32,545 bases of DNA from Gammaproteobacteria bacterium. GTDB taxonomy: Bacteria; Pseudomonadota; Gammaproteobacteria; Steroidobacterales; Woeseiaceae. Below the pieces are notes generated by a model that was given only the letters and a program-made list of their open reading frames with translations, ran no database searches and was not told where the DNA came from. Below, in pieces: positions 1 through 7,707 of the stretch (position 1 is its first letter; every line of letters begins with the position of its first letter). Where the stretch lies: contig JAHHOT010000024.1 in the NCBI GenBank assembly GCA_018677555.1, positions 1-32,545 on the forward strand, given 5' to 3'. Made by a program: the position numbers and the translations under genes.

Positions 1-114
1 CTCGAGCTCCTGCTCGAGCGCTTCCTGATTGTAAAAGTCGTCGGATTGCCAGGGTATCGGGTGCCGTGTTGGCGCATCCAGGCTACCCTCGCGCCTCTCG
101 CCAGATTTACTCAT
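1..114 (-). CDS. Fe-S oxidoreductase, GlpC/heterodisulfide reductase-like (N-terminal fragment)
   Basis: The frame opens with ATG at 114-112 and stays open to the window edge, so only 38 residues are visible. They include REGSLDAPTRHPIPW and a following DFYNQEALEQELE stretch. I recognise this as the N terminus of the (Fe-S)-binding oxidoreductases (GlpC/HdrD-like, CCG-domain family) that often sit beside rubrerythrin and DUF3501 genes in Proteobacteria. The cluster-binding cysteines would lie beyond the edge and cannot be checked. It starts 38 bases after the rubrerythrin stop on the same strand, so the two are probably co-transcribed. Family members are thought to pass electrons between a reduced carrier and a partner; here rubrerythrin is the obvious candidate. 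The family call rests on a short, characteristic N terminus. Confidence 0.72.
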   Translation of the reverse strand, partial: MSKSGERREGSLDAPTRHPIPWQSDDFYNQEALEQELE

Positions 115-152
115 ACGGTGCGCACGGGCCGGTCGGATGCCCGGCCCTGCTA

Positions 153-572
153 TCAGTCGTCCAGCGTATCGAGTGCCTTCTGAAAGCGATTCGCATGCGA
201 CCGCTCGGCTTTGGCGAGTGTCTCGAACCAGTCGGCGATTTCCTCGAAGTCTTCGTCCCGCGCGGTTTTCGCCATGCCGGGATACATGTCGGTGTATTCG
301 TGCGTTTCGCCGGCAATTGCCGCAGCAAGGTTTTTCGACGTAGAGCCAATTGGCATTCCTGTCGCCGGGTCACCAACTTCCTCGAGATATTCCAGGTGCC
401 CGTGCGCGTGCCCCGTTTCACCCTCCGCCGTCGAGCGGAATACGGCAGCAACGTCGTTGTAACCTTCGACATCGGCCTTCGCCGCGAAATACAGGTAGCG
501 CCGATTTGCCTGGGATTCGCCGGCAAATGCATCTTTCAGATTCGTCTCGGTTTTACTGCCCTTCAATGACAT
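153..572 (-). CDS. Rubrerythrin family protein, ferritin-like diiron domain only
   Basis: This 139-residue protein is a four-helix diiron (ferritin-like) domain. Ligand-type residues appear in the expected order: E19, E52-x2-H55, E89-x2-E92 and E123-x2-H126. Classical rubrerythrins are longer and carry a C-terminal rubredoxin domain with two CxxC pairs. That domain is absent, so electrons must come from a separate donor, plausibly the Fe-S oxidoreductase encoded just downstream. Rubrerythrins reduce hydrogen peroxide in the cytoplasm, and a peroxidase or iron-handling role is inferred here. The ATG is preceded by a strong GGGAGGA ribosome-binding site with good spacing. A promoter and a palindrome lie upstream at 602-659. 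Confidence 0.93.
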   Translation of the reverse strand: MSLKGSKTETNLKDAFAGESQANRRYLYFAAKADVEGYNDVAAVFRSTAEGETGHAHGHLEYLEEVGDPATGMPIGSTSKNLAAAIAGETHEYTDMYPGMAKTARDEDFEEIADWFETLAKAERSHANRFQKALDTLDD

Positions 573-601
573 GATCTTTTCCTCCCGCAGGGGTTAGTCC
601 G

Positions 602-626
602 ATTGGCTAGACTCAGTCTAATTGGC
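602..626. promoter_or_regulatory. Palindromic operator candidate at the rubrerythrin start site
   Basis: A perfect 13-bp palindrome, TAGACTCAGTCTA (608-620), is flanked on both sides by direct copies of ATTGGC (602-607 and 621-626). It lies immediately downstream of the predicted rubrerythrin transcription start near 624, where a bound repressor would block transcription. The GACTnAGTC core loosely recalls sites of Rrf2-type (IscR-like) regulators, but I cannot assign a regulator from the sequence. Confidence 0.5.
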
Positions 627-630
627 CATG

Positions 631-659
631 ACGATAAGCGTAGCGATTGCTCGTGTCAA
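631..659 (-). promoter_or_regulatory. Sigma-70-type promoter for the rubrerythrin operon
   Basis: Read on the minus strand, a perfect TTGACA (-35, at 659-654) is separated by 17 bases from TATCGT (-10, at 636-631). Transcription would start near base 624, leaving a leader of about 52 bases before the rubrerythrin ATG at 572. The hexamers and spacing are read directly; activity is inferred. Confidence 0.6.
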
Positions 660-676
660 TCTCGGGTACCCGTGAA

Positions 677-705
677 TTGACGCTGCCGCTGTGCGCAGGT
701 AGCTT
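677..705 (+). promoter_or_regulatory. Possible xseB promoter
   Basis: TTGACG (677-682) is followed after 17 bases by TAGCTT (700-705), which would start transcription near 712, about 34 bases before the chosen xseB ATG. The -35 is good and the -10 is poor. Its position argues against translation starting upstream of 746. Confidence 0.4.
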
Positions 706-745
706 AGCCGCTCTTGCGCAGGGCATCGAAGGCGGTCGAGACCCA

Positions 746-985
746 ATGACTGGCAGTAAAAACCTGAATCTCGAGAAATCATTGTCACAACTCGAAGCGT
801 TGATCGAGGAACTCGAAGGCGGCGAGTTGCCGCTCGACAAGGCGATGAAAAAATTCGAGGAGGGCATAAAACTCACCCGCGGTTGCCAGGCAGCCTTGAA
901 GGACGCCGAACAGAAAGTCGAAGTATTGCTGAAAAGCGCGGGCGGTGAGGAACTCCTGCAGGACTTGGAGCCCGACGAAGACTAG
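746..985 (+). CDS. xseB: Exodeoxyribonuclease VII small subunit XseB
   Basis: This is the small subunit of exonuclease VII, which forms a complex with XseA and degrades single-stranded DNA from both ends in the cytoplasm. The 79-residue product has the family's usual length and its helical-hairpin pattern, with LEKSLSQLEALIEELEGGELPLDKA near the N terminus split across two helices and a Glu/Asp-rich C terminus. The frame is open upstream to 647, but the added residues do not resemble the family and a promoter-like element falls inside them, so the ATG at 746 is preferred. The partner xseA lies 28.5 kb away in this window (29472-30824). The gene is isolated and faces the kinase gene tail to tail, with a 69-base gap that shows no obvious terminator. 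Confidence 0.93.
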   Translation: MTGSKNLNLEKSLSQLEALIEELEGGELPLDKAMKKFEEGIKLTRGCQAALKDAEQKVEVLLKSAGGEELLQDLEPDED

Positions 986-1054
986 ACGAAGCGCTCTGCC
1001 TTCAGCGACCGCGACGCAGCCGCCGGTCGTGTAATCCGAACGGAGTAACCACGG

Positions 1055-2359
1055 TCAGGTCTGCGCGCTGCCGTCGCCCTGCAGGCGAGTGATGAGGGCC
1101 CGCAAAAATACCTTGTTGAATCGCAGCTGGCAGGCGGAGGAAACCTGCTCCATGAGTGTCGAGCTGACGCGCAGTATCGTGACCGGGCCGCGCGCGCGGA
1201 TGGAGGCGGTGCGCTTGGCACCGCGTACATAACTCGTTTCGCCGAAACAGTCACCGTTCGCGAGCACACCGAGTGCATTGCCGTTGGCCTCTACGGCGGC
1301 CTGTCCGGACACGATGATATAAAAGCGGTCGTCCATCTCGCCTTCGCGAACGATATTTTCACCGTCCTGGTATTCGTGCCAGTCACTGGCGCGCAGCACT
1401 TCCCAGATTTCGGCATGCGAAAACTCGTGGAAAAAAGTCAGGGTACGCAGCAGGTCGAAGTGTTCCTGGTTGTCGAGGCTCTGGTACTTGGTGCGCAGGT
1501 CCTGGTACACCCGCGTGAGATCCGCAGCCATCGCCGCGCCGCTGGTGCAGCGCTTGGTCGCGTCCTTTTGCATCGACTGCGCAACGACGTCCTCCAGCTC
1601 TTCGGACAGGTCGTCGCGATAGGTATGAATGGGCGGCGGCGTCGCGTAGACGATCTGGTGCAGTAGCTTCGACAGGTTGTCCGCGCGGAATGGCCGGAAG
1701 CCGGTCAACAACTCGTAAAGCACGGCTCCCAGCGAGTAAATGTCCGATGCGGGCGTCAGGTCCTCGGACTGCACCTGCTCGGGCGACATGTAGCTCGGCG
1801 AACCGGCAATACCCTCTATTCGCGAGACCTCCGAATCACTGACGATCGCAATGCCGAAATCGATGATACGCACATCGTTGTCGATGGTGAGCATCACGTT
1901 GCTGGGCTTGATGTCGCGATGAATAACGCCACGGCCGTGGGCATAGTGCAGCGCCTTCGCGCACTTGTAGATGATTTCGACGACGTCGTCGACCCGCAAC
2001 AGGTTGTCGGGACGGCAGTATGCCGCCAGCGTACGTGCGCCCTGTATGTGCTCCGTTACGACGTAGTACTTGCCGTCCTCTTCGCCGGCGTCGTAAATCG
2101 GCATGATATTCGGATGCTGCAGCATGCCGACCATGTGAGCTTCGTTGAAGAACATCTTGCGCGACACGCGCGCCCGATCCTGGTCCGCATCTTCCTCGAT
2201 GTTGTAAACCTTGATGGCGACATCGCGGCGGTAGTAAGGATCGTGTGAAAGATAGACGGTTCCGGTGCTGCCCTTGCCGACCTGGTTGATGATGACATAC
2301 TTGCCGATCTTCGCAGGCACAGCTGCAGACCGAGCGACATCGGAGGCGTTCCGGGCCAT
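1055..2359 (-). CDS. Hanks-type Ser/Thr protein kinase with C-terminal cyclic-nucleotide-binding domain
   Basis: The 434-residue protein has two domains. Residues 20-285 form a complete kinase: glycine loop GKGSTGTV (28-35), catalytic K50, helix-C E73, HRD at 147-149 with N154, DFG at 167-169 and a SPEQ motif near 192. Residues 315-430 form a Crp/PKA-type cyclic-nucleotide-binding fold whose phosphate cassette FGETSYVRGAKRTA keeps the ligand-type glutamate (E374) and arginine (R383). No membrane segment or DNA-binding helix-turn-helix is seen, so a soluble kinase is expected. Regulation of the kinase by a cyclic nucleotide is inference. The ATG at 2359 is chosen because AGAAGGA precedes it; a longer frame runs to 2416 inside pgpA. 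It begins 13 bases after the pgpA stop and is probably the last gene of the rib operon. Its substrate is unknown. Confidence 0.9.
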   Translation of the reverse strand: MARNASDVARSAAVPAKIGKYVIINQVGKGSTGTVYLSHDPYYRRDVAIKVYNIEEDADQDRARVSRKMFFNEAHMVGMLQHPNIMPIYDAGEEDGKYYVVTEHIQGARTLAAYCRPDNLLRVDDVVEIIYKCAKALHYAHGRGVIHRDIKPSNVMLTIDNDVRIIDFGIAIVSDSEVSRIEGIAGSPSYMSPEQVQSEDLTPASDIYSLGAVLYELLTGFRPFRADNLSKLLHQIVYATPPPIHTYRDDLSEELEDVVAQSMQKDATKRCTSGAAMAADLTRVYQDLRTKYQSLDNQEHFDLLRTLTFFHEFSHAEIWEVLRASDWHEYQDGENIVREGEMDDRFYIIVSGQAAVEANGNALGVLANGDCFGETSYVRGAKRTASIRARGPVTILRVSSTLMEQVSSACQLRFNKVFLRALITRLQGDGSAQT

Positions 2360-2372
2360 TTGATCCTTCTCT

Positions 2373-2849
2373 TCAGAGCAACAGCCACCTGCCAATACCG
2401 AGCAATAATGCGGCATACAGAGCGGCTACGAGGTCATCCAGCATAATTCCCGTGCCTCCGGCCAGTCTGTGATCCAGGTCCCGAATCGGCCACGGTTTCC
2501 AGATGTCGAACAGCCTGAAGAGGCCAAATCCGGCGGCCCAGCCGAATACCGTCGGCGGAGCCACCAGCAGTACCAGGTAAATCCCCGCAATCTCGTCCCA
2601 CACGATGCCGGGATGGTCGTGGACGCCGACGCGCCGTGCCGACTCCCCGCAAATCCACACTCCCGCAATGACCAGGACCAGGGCGATCACCAGACGCAGG
2701 TCCGGCGCCAGCGACAGGCTCGCCCATGCAATACCGACCCCGACCAGTGTCCCTGCGGTGCCCGGCGCCCACGGTGACAGGCCGCTTCCGAAGCCGAATG
2801 CCAGAAAGTTGACAGGATCGAGCAGCTTTTTCGCCGGTAGTCGTTGCAT
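2373..2849 (-). CDS. pgpA: Phosphatidylglycerophosphatase A
   Basis: PgpA removes the phosphate from phosphatidylglycerophosphate to give phosphatidylglycerol at the inner membrane. The 158-residue product has the family's usual size. It carries GLSPWAPGTAGTL near residue 23, the acidic HDHPGIVWDEIAG motif near residue 77, the RLFDIWKPWPI segment and several hydrophobic helices, including a C-terminal one. The ATG is preceded by AGGAC. The gene starts 6 bases after the thiL stop, an arrangement (nusB-thiL-pgpA) widely conserved in Gammaproteobacteria. Confidence 0.95.
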   Translation of the reverse strand: MQRLPAKKLLDPVNFLAFGFGSGLSPWAPGTAGTLVGVGIAWASLSLAPDLRLVIALVLVIAGVWICGESARRVGVHDHPGIVWDEIAGIYLVLLVAPPTVFGWAAGFGLFRLFDIWKPWPIRDLDHRLAGGTGIMLDDLVAALYAALLLGIGRWLLL

Positions 2850-2855
2850 GCCGTC

Positions 2856-3833
2856 CTAGGGATTCCCGAAATGCGTATAACCCGCGTCGTCGTAGGGCAC
2901 CTGCCGGCCGTCTTGCCGGCATATGACCCCGGCGCCCTGCGTTACGCTGCCAATACGAGCGACCGGCGTGCCGGCCCCGGACGCGATTTGCCGGATCCGA
3001 CCGCGTTGACCGGGCGCTGCCGTGAAGCAGAGTTCGTAGTCGTCGCCGCCGGCCAGCGCCAGATCGAGCGCGCTATCCGGAAACGCCCTGCGCAGGGCCG
3101 GTGAGCACGGTATGGCATCCAGCTCCAGGGTTGCGCCGGCGCCGCTCGCCTGCAACAGCTTGACGAGGTCCCCGTAAAGGCCGTCGGAAACGTCGATGGC
3201 GGCGGTGACGAATCCGGCGAGTTCGCGCGCGAGTTGGAGCCGTGGTTGTGGCCGGCGAAAACGGCCGCGCAAATAAGCAACATCTGCGTCAGGACCCTCG
3301 ACATCGTCAAGGCGCAGACCAGCCGCCGCATCGCCGGTTGTGCCACTCAACCAGATATCGTCACCGCTGGCAGCGCCGCTGCGTGCGATCGCCCGTCCCG
3401 CTTCGACTTCTCCGAGCAAATGAATGCCAACCACCAGCTCGCTGCCGCGCGTGGTATCGCCTCCCACCAGCGTGACCGAATGTCGGCGCGCCGCTTCGAA
3501 CAAACCTTCCGAAAACAGGGACAACCATGCTTCTTCCGCCTGCGCCAGCGTAAGCGACAGGAGCATCCAGCGCGGCTCGGCGCCCATGGCAGCGATATCC
3601 GAAAGGTTCACCGCAACCGCGCGGAAGCCGATGTCGTCCGCCGGCATCGACTGCGGAAAATGCACCCCTTCCACCATTGTGTCGACCACGCTGACGATTT
3701 GTCGTGCGTGGCGCGGCGTAAGCACCGCACCATCGTCGCCAATGCCGAGAGCGACAGCCTGGTCCGCTGATTCGCGTGTGAAGTATCGCTGGATGATGTC
3801 GAATTCACGCACCGGGCCGGTCCTGGCGTTCAA
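2856..3833 (-). CDS. thiL: Thiamine-monophosphate kinase
   Basis: ThiL phosphorylates thiamine monophosphate with ATP to make thiamine diphosphate, the active cofactor. The product has up to 325 residues, matching the family. Characteristic motifs occur in order: GIGDDGAVL, VDTMVEGVHF, NLSDIAAMGA, VGGDTTRG, AIDVSDGLYGDL and AGGDDYELCF, the acidic Mg-ATP sites of the PurM/ThiL fold. The start is uncertain. A TTG at 3833 overlaps the nusB stop by 4 bases (TTGA), whereas an in-frame GTG at 3812 has AGGA 8 bases upstream and still precedes the conserved REFDII segment. Either makes a complete enzyme. Confidence 0.95.
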   Translation of the reverse strand: MNARTGPVREFDIIQRYFTRESADQAVALGIGDDGAVLTPRHARQIVSVVDTMVEGVHFPQSMPADDIGFRAVAVNLSDIAAMGAEPRWMLLSLTLAQAEEAWLSLFSEGLFEAARRHSVTLVGGDTTRGSELVVGIHLLGEVEAGRAIARSGAASGDDIWLSGTTGDAAAGLRLDDVEGPDADVAYLRGRFRRPQPRLQLARELAGFVTAAIDVSDGLYGDLVKLLQASGAGATLELDAIPCSPALRRAFPDSALDLALAGGDDYELCFTAAPGQRGRIRQIASGAGTPVARIGSVTQGAGVICRQDGRQVPYDDAGYTHFGNP

Positions 3834-4264
3834 TCATTATCGTCCGAACGAATTTGCCTGGCCGCCCGGTCGAGTACGGCGTTGACGTACTTGTGAGCAT
3901 CGGCAGCACCAAACTTCCTGGCCAGGTTGACGGCTTCGTTGATGACCACCTTGAACGGGACATCGCGGCGAGCCTGCAGTTCATGAATACCCTGCATCAG
4001 GATGGCGCGCTCCACTGGGTCGAGCTGTTCCGGCGGCCGATCAGCGAACGCCCCGATACTGCGGTCGATTGCGTCGATGTTGCCGCTGATGCCGCGCAGC
4101 GTCTCCAGAAAGTACTCCTGATCGACGCGCTGGTATTCCGGCCGATCGCTGAACTGGGCAATCAGTTCGTCAGTATCGTGTTCGGCAATTTGTTGCTGGT
4201 ACAACGCCTGCACTACCAGTTCACGGGCACGACTGCGCGCGCCGGCGGGTCCGCCCCTGCTCAT
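3830..4264 (-). CDS. nusB: Transcription antitermination protein NusB
   Basis: NusB binds boxA RNA with NusE (ribosomal protein S10) and supports antitermination on rRNA operons. The 144-residue all-helical product has the family's usual length, with the RARELVVQALYQ start and the C-terminal VINEAVNLARKFGAADAHKY segment, both highly conserved. It lies 32 bases after ribH, the classical ribH-nusB adjacency, and its stop overlaps the thiL start. Confidence 0.96.
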   Translation of the reverse strand: MSRGGPAGARSRARELVVQALYQQQIAEHDTDELIAQFSDRPEYQRVDQEYFLETLRGISGNIDAIDRSIGAFADRPPEQLDPVERAILMQGIHELQARRDVPFKVVINEAVNLARKFGAADAHKYVNAVLDRAARQIRSDDND

Positions 4265-4296
4265 GTCCGTTGTCCCGTTTGCTTCGCGTCCGCGAA

Positions 4297-4770
4297 TTAG
4301 TCCAGTTTGCGAAGGAGATTGACCATTTCGATGGCAGCCAGTGCGGCTTCCTCACCCTTGTTGCCGGCCTTCGTGCCCGCCCGTTCGATCGCCTGTTCGA
4401 TCGTGTCGACCGTGAGCACGCCATTGCCGACCGGTACTCCGTGTTCGCGCGCCGCGGCACTCACGCCGCGCGCGCATTCGCCGGCAACATGATCGAAATG
4501 CGGCGTCGCGCCACGGATGACGGCGCCCAGCGCAATAATGCCGTCCGCCCTGCGAGCGGCAGCAACCCGGGCAACGGCCAGCGGCATTTCGTAGGCGCCC
4601 GGTACACGCACGATTTCGATGTCTTTGTCGTTCGCGCCGTGGCGCCGAAGACAGGAAACAGCCGCTTTCACCAGCGACTCGACGATAAATTCGTTGAAGC
4701 GGGATGCAACGATAACGAAACGTGCGTCCCGTGCGCTCATGTCACCTTCGATGACTTTGATCTTGTCCAT
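4297..4770 (-). CDS. ribH: 6,7-dimethyl-8-ribityllumazine synthase
   Basis: RibH condenses 3,4-dihydroxy-2-butanone 4-phosphate (from RibB) with the ribityl-aminopyrimidine from RibD to make lumazine, the substrate of riboflavin synthase. The 157-residue product shows the substrate-site motifs SRFNEFI, PGAYEMP and [14 protein letters not shown], the last containing the catalytic histidine region. The frame extends upstream to 4881, but those residues overlap ribB and do not resemble the family, so the ATG at 4770 (MDKIKVIEG) is preferred. It starts 10 bases after the ribB stop with only a weak GGAT ribosome site, so translation may be coupled. Confidence 0.96.
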   Translation of the reverse strand: MDKIKVIEGDMSARDARFVIVASRFNEFIVESLVKAAVSCLRRHGANDKDIEIVRVPGAYEMPLAVARVAAARRADGIIALGAVIRGATPHFDHVAGECARGVSAAAREHGVPVGNGVLTVDTIEQAIERAGTKAGNKGEEAALAAIEMVNLLRKLD

Positions 4771-4780
4771 TGAATATCCG

Positions 4781-5926
4781 TTATTTTTCGACGTATTCGG
4801 ATATCTCGAGGCCGAAGCCGGAAATACCGTACATGTGCTTCGGCGCCGAGAGCACGCGCATGCGAGTAACTCCCAGATCACGCAGTATCTGCGCGCCGAC
4901 GCCGTAAGTTTTCAGCACTGCGTCACCCGCACGCTTGTCACCAAGTTCGTCGCGCTTTTTTGAAAGACCTTCCACGGCATCCATGAGGTCACGCGCAGTT
5001 TCCTGCCCACGCAACAACACCACGATCCCGGTCTCTTCCTGCGCGATACGTTCAATCGCACTGCCAATGCCCCAGCCAAAGTCCGGGTTGTGCACGGTCA
5101 GCAAATCGCCCAACGTGTCCTGGATATGGACCCGCACAAGTGGGTCGTCGCATTTCTCGAGCTTGCCTTTGACCAGGGCAATGTGGACCGCCCGGTTGAC
5201 GTGGTCGTCATAGCAGTAGAGCGTGAACGCGCCGTAGTCCGTTTGTACCGACTTGGTCGCGATGCGTTCGACAAAACGTTCCTTGCCGAGCCGATATTCG
5301 ATGAGGTCGGCGATCGTGCCGATTCGCACGCCGTGCTCCTTGGCGAAAGTTTCCAGATCCGGACGACGCGCCATGCTCCCGTCCTCGTTGAGGATCTCGA
5401 CAATCGCTGCCGCGGGCTCAAGGCCGGCAAGTCGCGCCAGATCGCAACCCGCCTCGGTGTGGCCGGCCCTGGTCAGCACGCCGCCCGGTTGCGCCATTAC
5501 CGGAAAGATGTGCCCGGGTTGGCTAAGGTGCTCGGGTTTGGCGCCCGGCGCCACCGCGACCTGCACCGTGCGGGCGCGATCGTGTGCGGAAATACCGGTC
5601 GTGATTCCCTCTGCGGCTTCGATCGAAATCGTGAAATTCGTCGCATGGCGCTGGTCCGTTTCGTCCACCATCAGTGGCAGACGCAACTGCGCGCAACGTT
5701 CGCGTGTCATCGTCAGGCAAATCAATCCACGACCGTAACGCGCCATGTAGTTGATGTCTTCCGGACGGACTTTTTCGGCCGCCATGATCAGGTCACCCTC
5801 GTTTTCACGATTTTCGTCATCGACCATGATGACCATCTTGCCGGCGCGAATATCGGCAATGATGTCTTCGATTTCGCTGAACGTGGAATTTCCAGCCGAA
5901 GGGTGCAGCGTGGTCTTGTTATGCAT
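4781..5926 (-). CDS. ribB: 3,4-dihydroxy-2-butanone 4-phosphate synthase with degenerate GTP cyclohydrolase II-like domain (RibBX type)
   Basis: The N-terminal half (about residues 15-210) is an intact RibB, converting ribulose 5-phosphate to dihydroxybutanone phosphate. It has the Mg/substrate loop [20 protein letters not shown] and [11 protein letters not shown]. The C-terminal half is RibA-like in fold but has lost the zinc site. Aligned with E. coli RibA, the three zinc cysteines correspond to D270, P281 and F283. This matches the variant described in Proteobacteria as RibBX, whose second domain lacks cyclohydrolase activity, so this gene is unlikely to make the GTP cyclohydrolase II product. 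The ATG at 5926 gives 381 residues and overlaps ribE by 8 bases; an upstream in-frame start at 5977 would add 17 residues and overlap further. Confidence 0.93.
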   Translation of the reverse strand: MHNKTTLHPSAGNSTFSEIEDIIADIRAGKMVIMVDDENRENEGDLIMAAEKVRPEDINYMARYGRGLICLTMTRERCAQLRLPLMVDETDQRHATNFTISIEAAEGITTGISAHDRARTVQVAVAPGAKPEHLSQPGHIFPVMAQPGGVLTRAGHTEAGCDLARLAGLEPAAAIVEILNEDGSMARRPDLETFAKEHGVRIGTIADLIEYRLGKERFVERIATKSVQTDYGAFTLYCYDDHVNRAVHIALVKGKLEKCDDPLVRVHIQDTLGDLLTVHNPDFGWGIGSAIERIAQEETGIVVLLRGQETARDLMDAVEGLSKKRDELGDKRAGDAVLKTYGVGAQILRDLGVTRMRVLSAPKHMYGISGFGLEISEYVEK

Positions 5927-6557
5927 AACCGTTTGCTCGCAAAAAAGTCCGGGTGATACCGTTACCGTCTGGGTCAAGCAACCGCTCCAGGTAACGCGCC
6001 AGCATGTCGACCTCTATATTGACTCTGGTACCGGCGGAAAATCCGCCTATCGTCGTGACATCGGCAGTATGTGGAATGATATTCACATCGAAGCCCGATT
6101 TTGATACCTCGTTTATAGTAAGGCTGACACCGTCAACACAAACCGAACCTTTGCGCGCCACGTAACGAGCGTACTCGCTCGGGATATCAATTGACAGCAC
6201 GATCGAACGCGCATCGCTGCTGCGACTCCTTACTGTACCCACGCAATCGACATGGCCACTCACGAGGTGACCGCCCAGCGGCTGGCCCGCCGTCAGTGCC
6301 GGTTCGAGATTCACACTGCTGCCCACCTTGAGGTCGTCCAGCGCAGTAACATTCAGCGTTTCGACGGACACGTCGGCGGCGAAACCGTCCGCGGAAAATT
6401 CGACGGCGGTCAAACACACGCCATTGACGGAAATGCTGTCACCAATGCTGAGAGTTTCCCAGTCGAGACCGTCGCTGGCGACGACCAGGCGCACGTCGCC
6501 TCCGGTCCGCTGCAACTGGCGCACGTGGCCAAGGGCTTTGATGATTCCGGTAAACAT
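5919..6557 (-). CDS. ribE: Riboflavin synthase, alpha subunit
   Basis: This enzyme dismutates two lumazine molecules into riboflavin and the aminopyrimidine, the last step of the pathway. The 212-residue product starts with the signature MFTGII and contains two homologous beta-barrel repeats. Each has a lumazine-binding segment: SVNGVCLTA in the first and SVCVDGVSLTINEV in the second. The inter-repeat GGHLVSGHVD motif is also present. Its ATG shares one base with the ribD stop (TGATG), indicating translational coupling. The gene is named ribC in E. coli. Confidence 0.96.
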   Translation of the reverse strand: MFTGIIKALGHVRQLQRTGGDVRLVVASDGLDWETLSIGDSISVNGVCLTAVEFSADGFAADVSVETLNVTALDDLKVGSSVNLEPALTAGQPLGGHLVSGHVDCVGTVRSRSSDARSIVLSIDIPSEYARYVARKGSVCVDGVSLTINEVSKSGFDVNIIPHTADVTTIGGFSAGTRVNIEVDMLARYLERLLDPDGNGITRTFLRANGYA

Positions 6558-7669
6558 CAGCTGGCCGGCGCCGGCCTGGCGGTAATGCGCATGTCAGCGC
6601 CCACGCGCCGCATGTCCGAGATCGACAATGCCATTTTCTGTTCCAGCCCTTCCCATAGAGGCGTGCTGAACATGCCCCTGGTCTCGCTCCCCATAATATG
6701 GGGCGCCTGATAAATCACAAGCTCATCGACCAGTTCCTCGGTGAGCAGCGTGCCGGCCAGCGTTTGCCCCGCCTCTACCAGCAAATCGTTGACGTCCAGT
6801 TTGCCGAGTTCCTGCAACACCCCGGCCAACGACAACTGCCCGGCGCCGGACATACAGCACACGGTCGCGCCACGCGCTTCCAGGGCCTGACGGTTTTCGT
6901 CGTTGATGCAGAACACGAGGGTCTCACCCGGCAATTCCAGCATGCAGGCAGACGGCGGCATGCGCAGGCGGGAGTCCGCAATGACGCGCAAAGGCTGTCG
7001 TGAAACCAGGTCCGGCTCGCGCACCGTGAGGGATGGATCGTCCGCCAGGACAGTCCCGATCCCTGTAAGGATGGCACCGGAGGCAGCCCGCAGGCGCTGC
7101 ACGTCGGCACGCGCCTGCGGGCCGGTGATCCATTGGCTGTGGCCATCCGCCATCGCGGTGCAACCATCCAGGCTGCAGGCCACTTTCAGCCGTACGAATG
7201 GCCTGCCGCGCTCCACCCTGGATATGAACCCCTCGTTCATTGCCGCGGCTGCGTTGCGCAACAAACCGCAACTCACCTCGATCCCGGCGCGTCGCAATGC
7301 CTTCAAACCTTTGCCAGACACCTTTTTGAACGGATCCTCCATGGCAGCCACGACGCGCGCAACGCCGGCTGCGATCAGCGCGTCGCAGCAAGGCGGAGTC
7401 CGGCCATGATGCGCACAGGGCTCCAGCGTTACGTAAACGGTCGCACCTTCCGCGGTGCTGCCGGCTTCGTTGAGCGCATGAATCTCGGCGTGCTCGGTGC
7501 CGGCTTCGCGGTGCCAGCCGCTGCCGACCATCTTGCCGTCGCGGACGATCACGCAGCCTACCCGCGGGTTGGGATGCGCCGTGTACTGACCCCGGCGAGC
7601 AAGCTGCAACGCGTGCCCCATATATTCGCTGTCGGCAGCGGAAAATGTTTCTGTCTGTGTGGCGGTCAA
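6557..7669 (-). CDS. ribD: Bifunctional diaminohydroxyphosphoribosylaminopyrimidine deaminase / reductase
   Basis: RibD catalyses the second and third steps of riboflavin synthesis: pyrimidine deamination, then NADPH-dependent reduction of the ribosyl side chain. The N-terminal cytidine-deaminase-like domain has the zinc motif HAE (60-62) and PCAHHGRTPPC (C85, C94). The C-terminal domain (about 150-365) is the DHFR-like reductase, seen in RPFVRLKVACSLDG and LLVEAGQTLAGTLL. The frame opens at a TTG at 7669 with weak ribosome-site evidence; the next candidate is the ATG at 7621, just before the conserved HALQLARRG. It follows nrdR by 38 bases, the usual nrdR-ribD order. Confidence 0.95.
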   Translation of the reverse strand: MTATQTETFSAADSEYMGHALQLARRGQYTAHPNPRVGCVIVRDGKMVGSGWHREAGTEHAEIHALNEAGSTAEGATVYVTLEPCAHHGRTPPCCDALIAAGVARVVAAMEDPFKKVSGKGLKALRRAGIEVSCGLLRNAAAAMNEGFISRVERGRPFVRLKVACSLDGCTAMADGHSQWITGPQARADVQRLRAASGAILTGIGTVLADDPSLTVREPDLVSRQPLRVIADSRLRMPPSACMLELPGETLVFCINDENRQALEARGATVCCMSGAGQLSLAGVLQELGKLDVNDLLVEAGQTLAGTLLTEELVDELVIYQAPHIMGSETRGMFSTPLWEGLEQKMALSISDMRRVGADMRITARPAPAS

Positions 7670-7707
7670 CGTAGTCGTTCCCGAGCTGACGCGTGTCGGG
7701 CGCGTCG

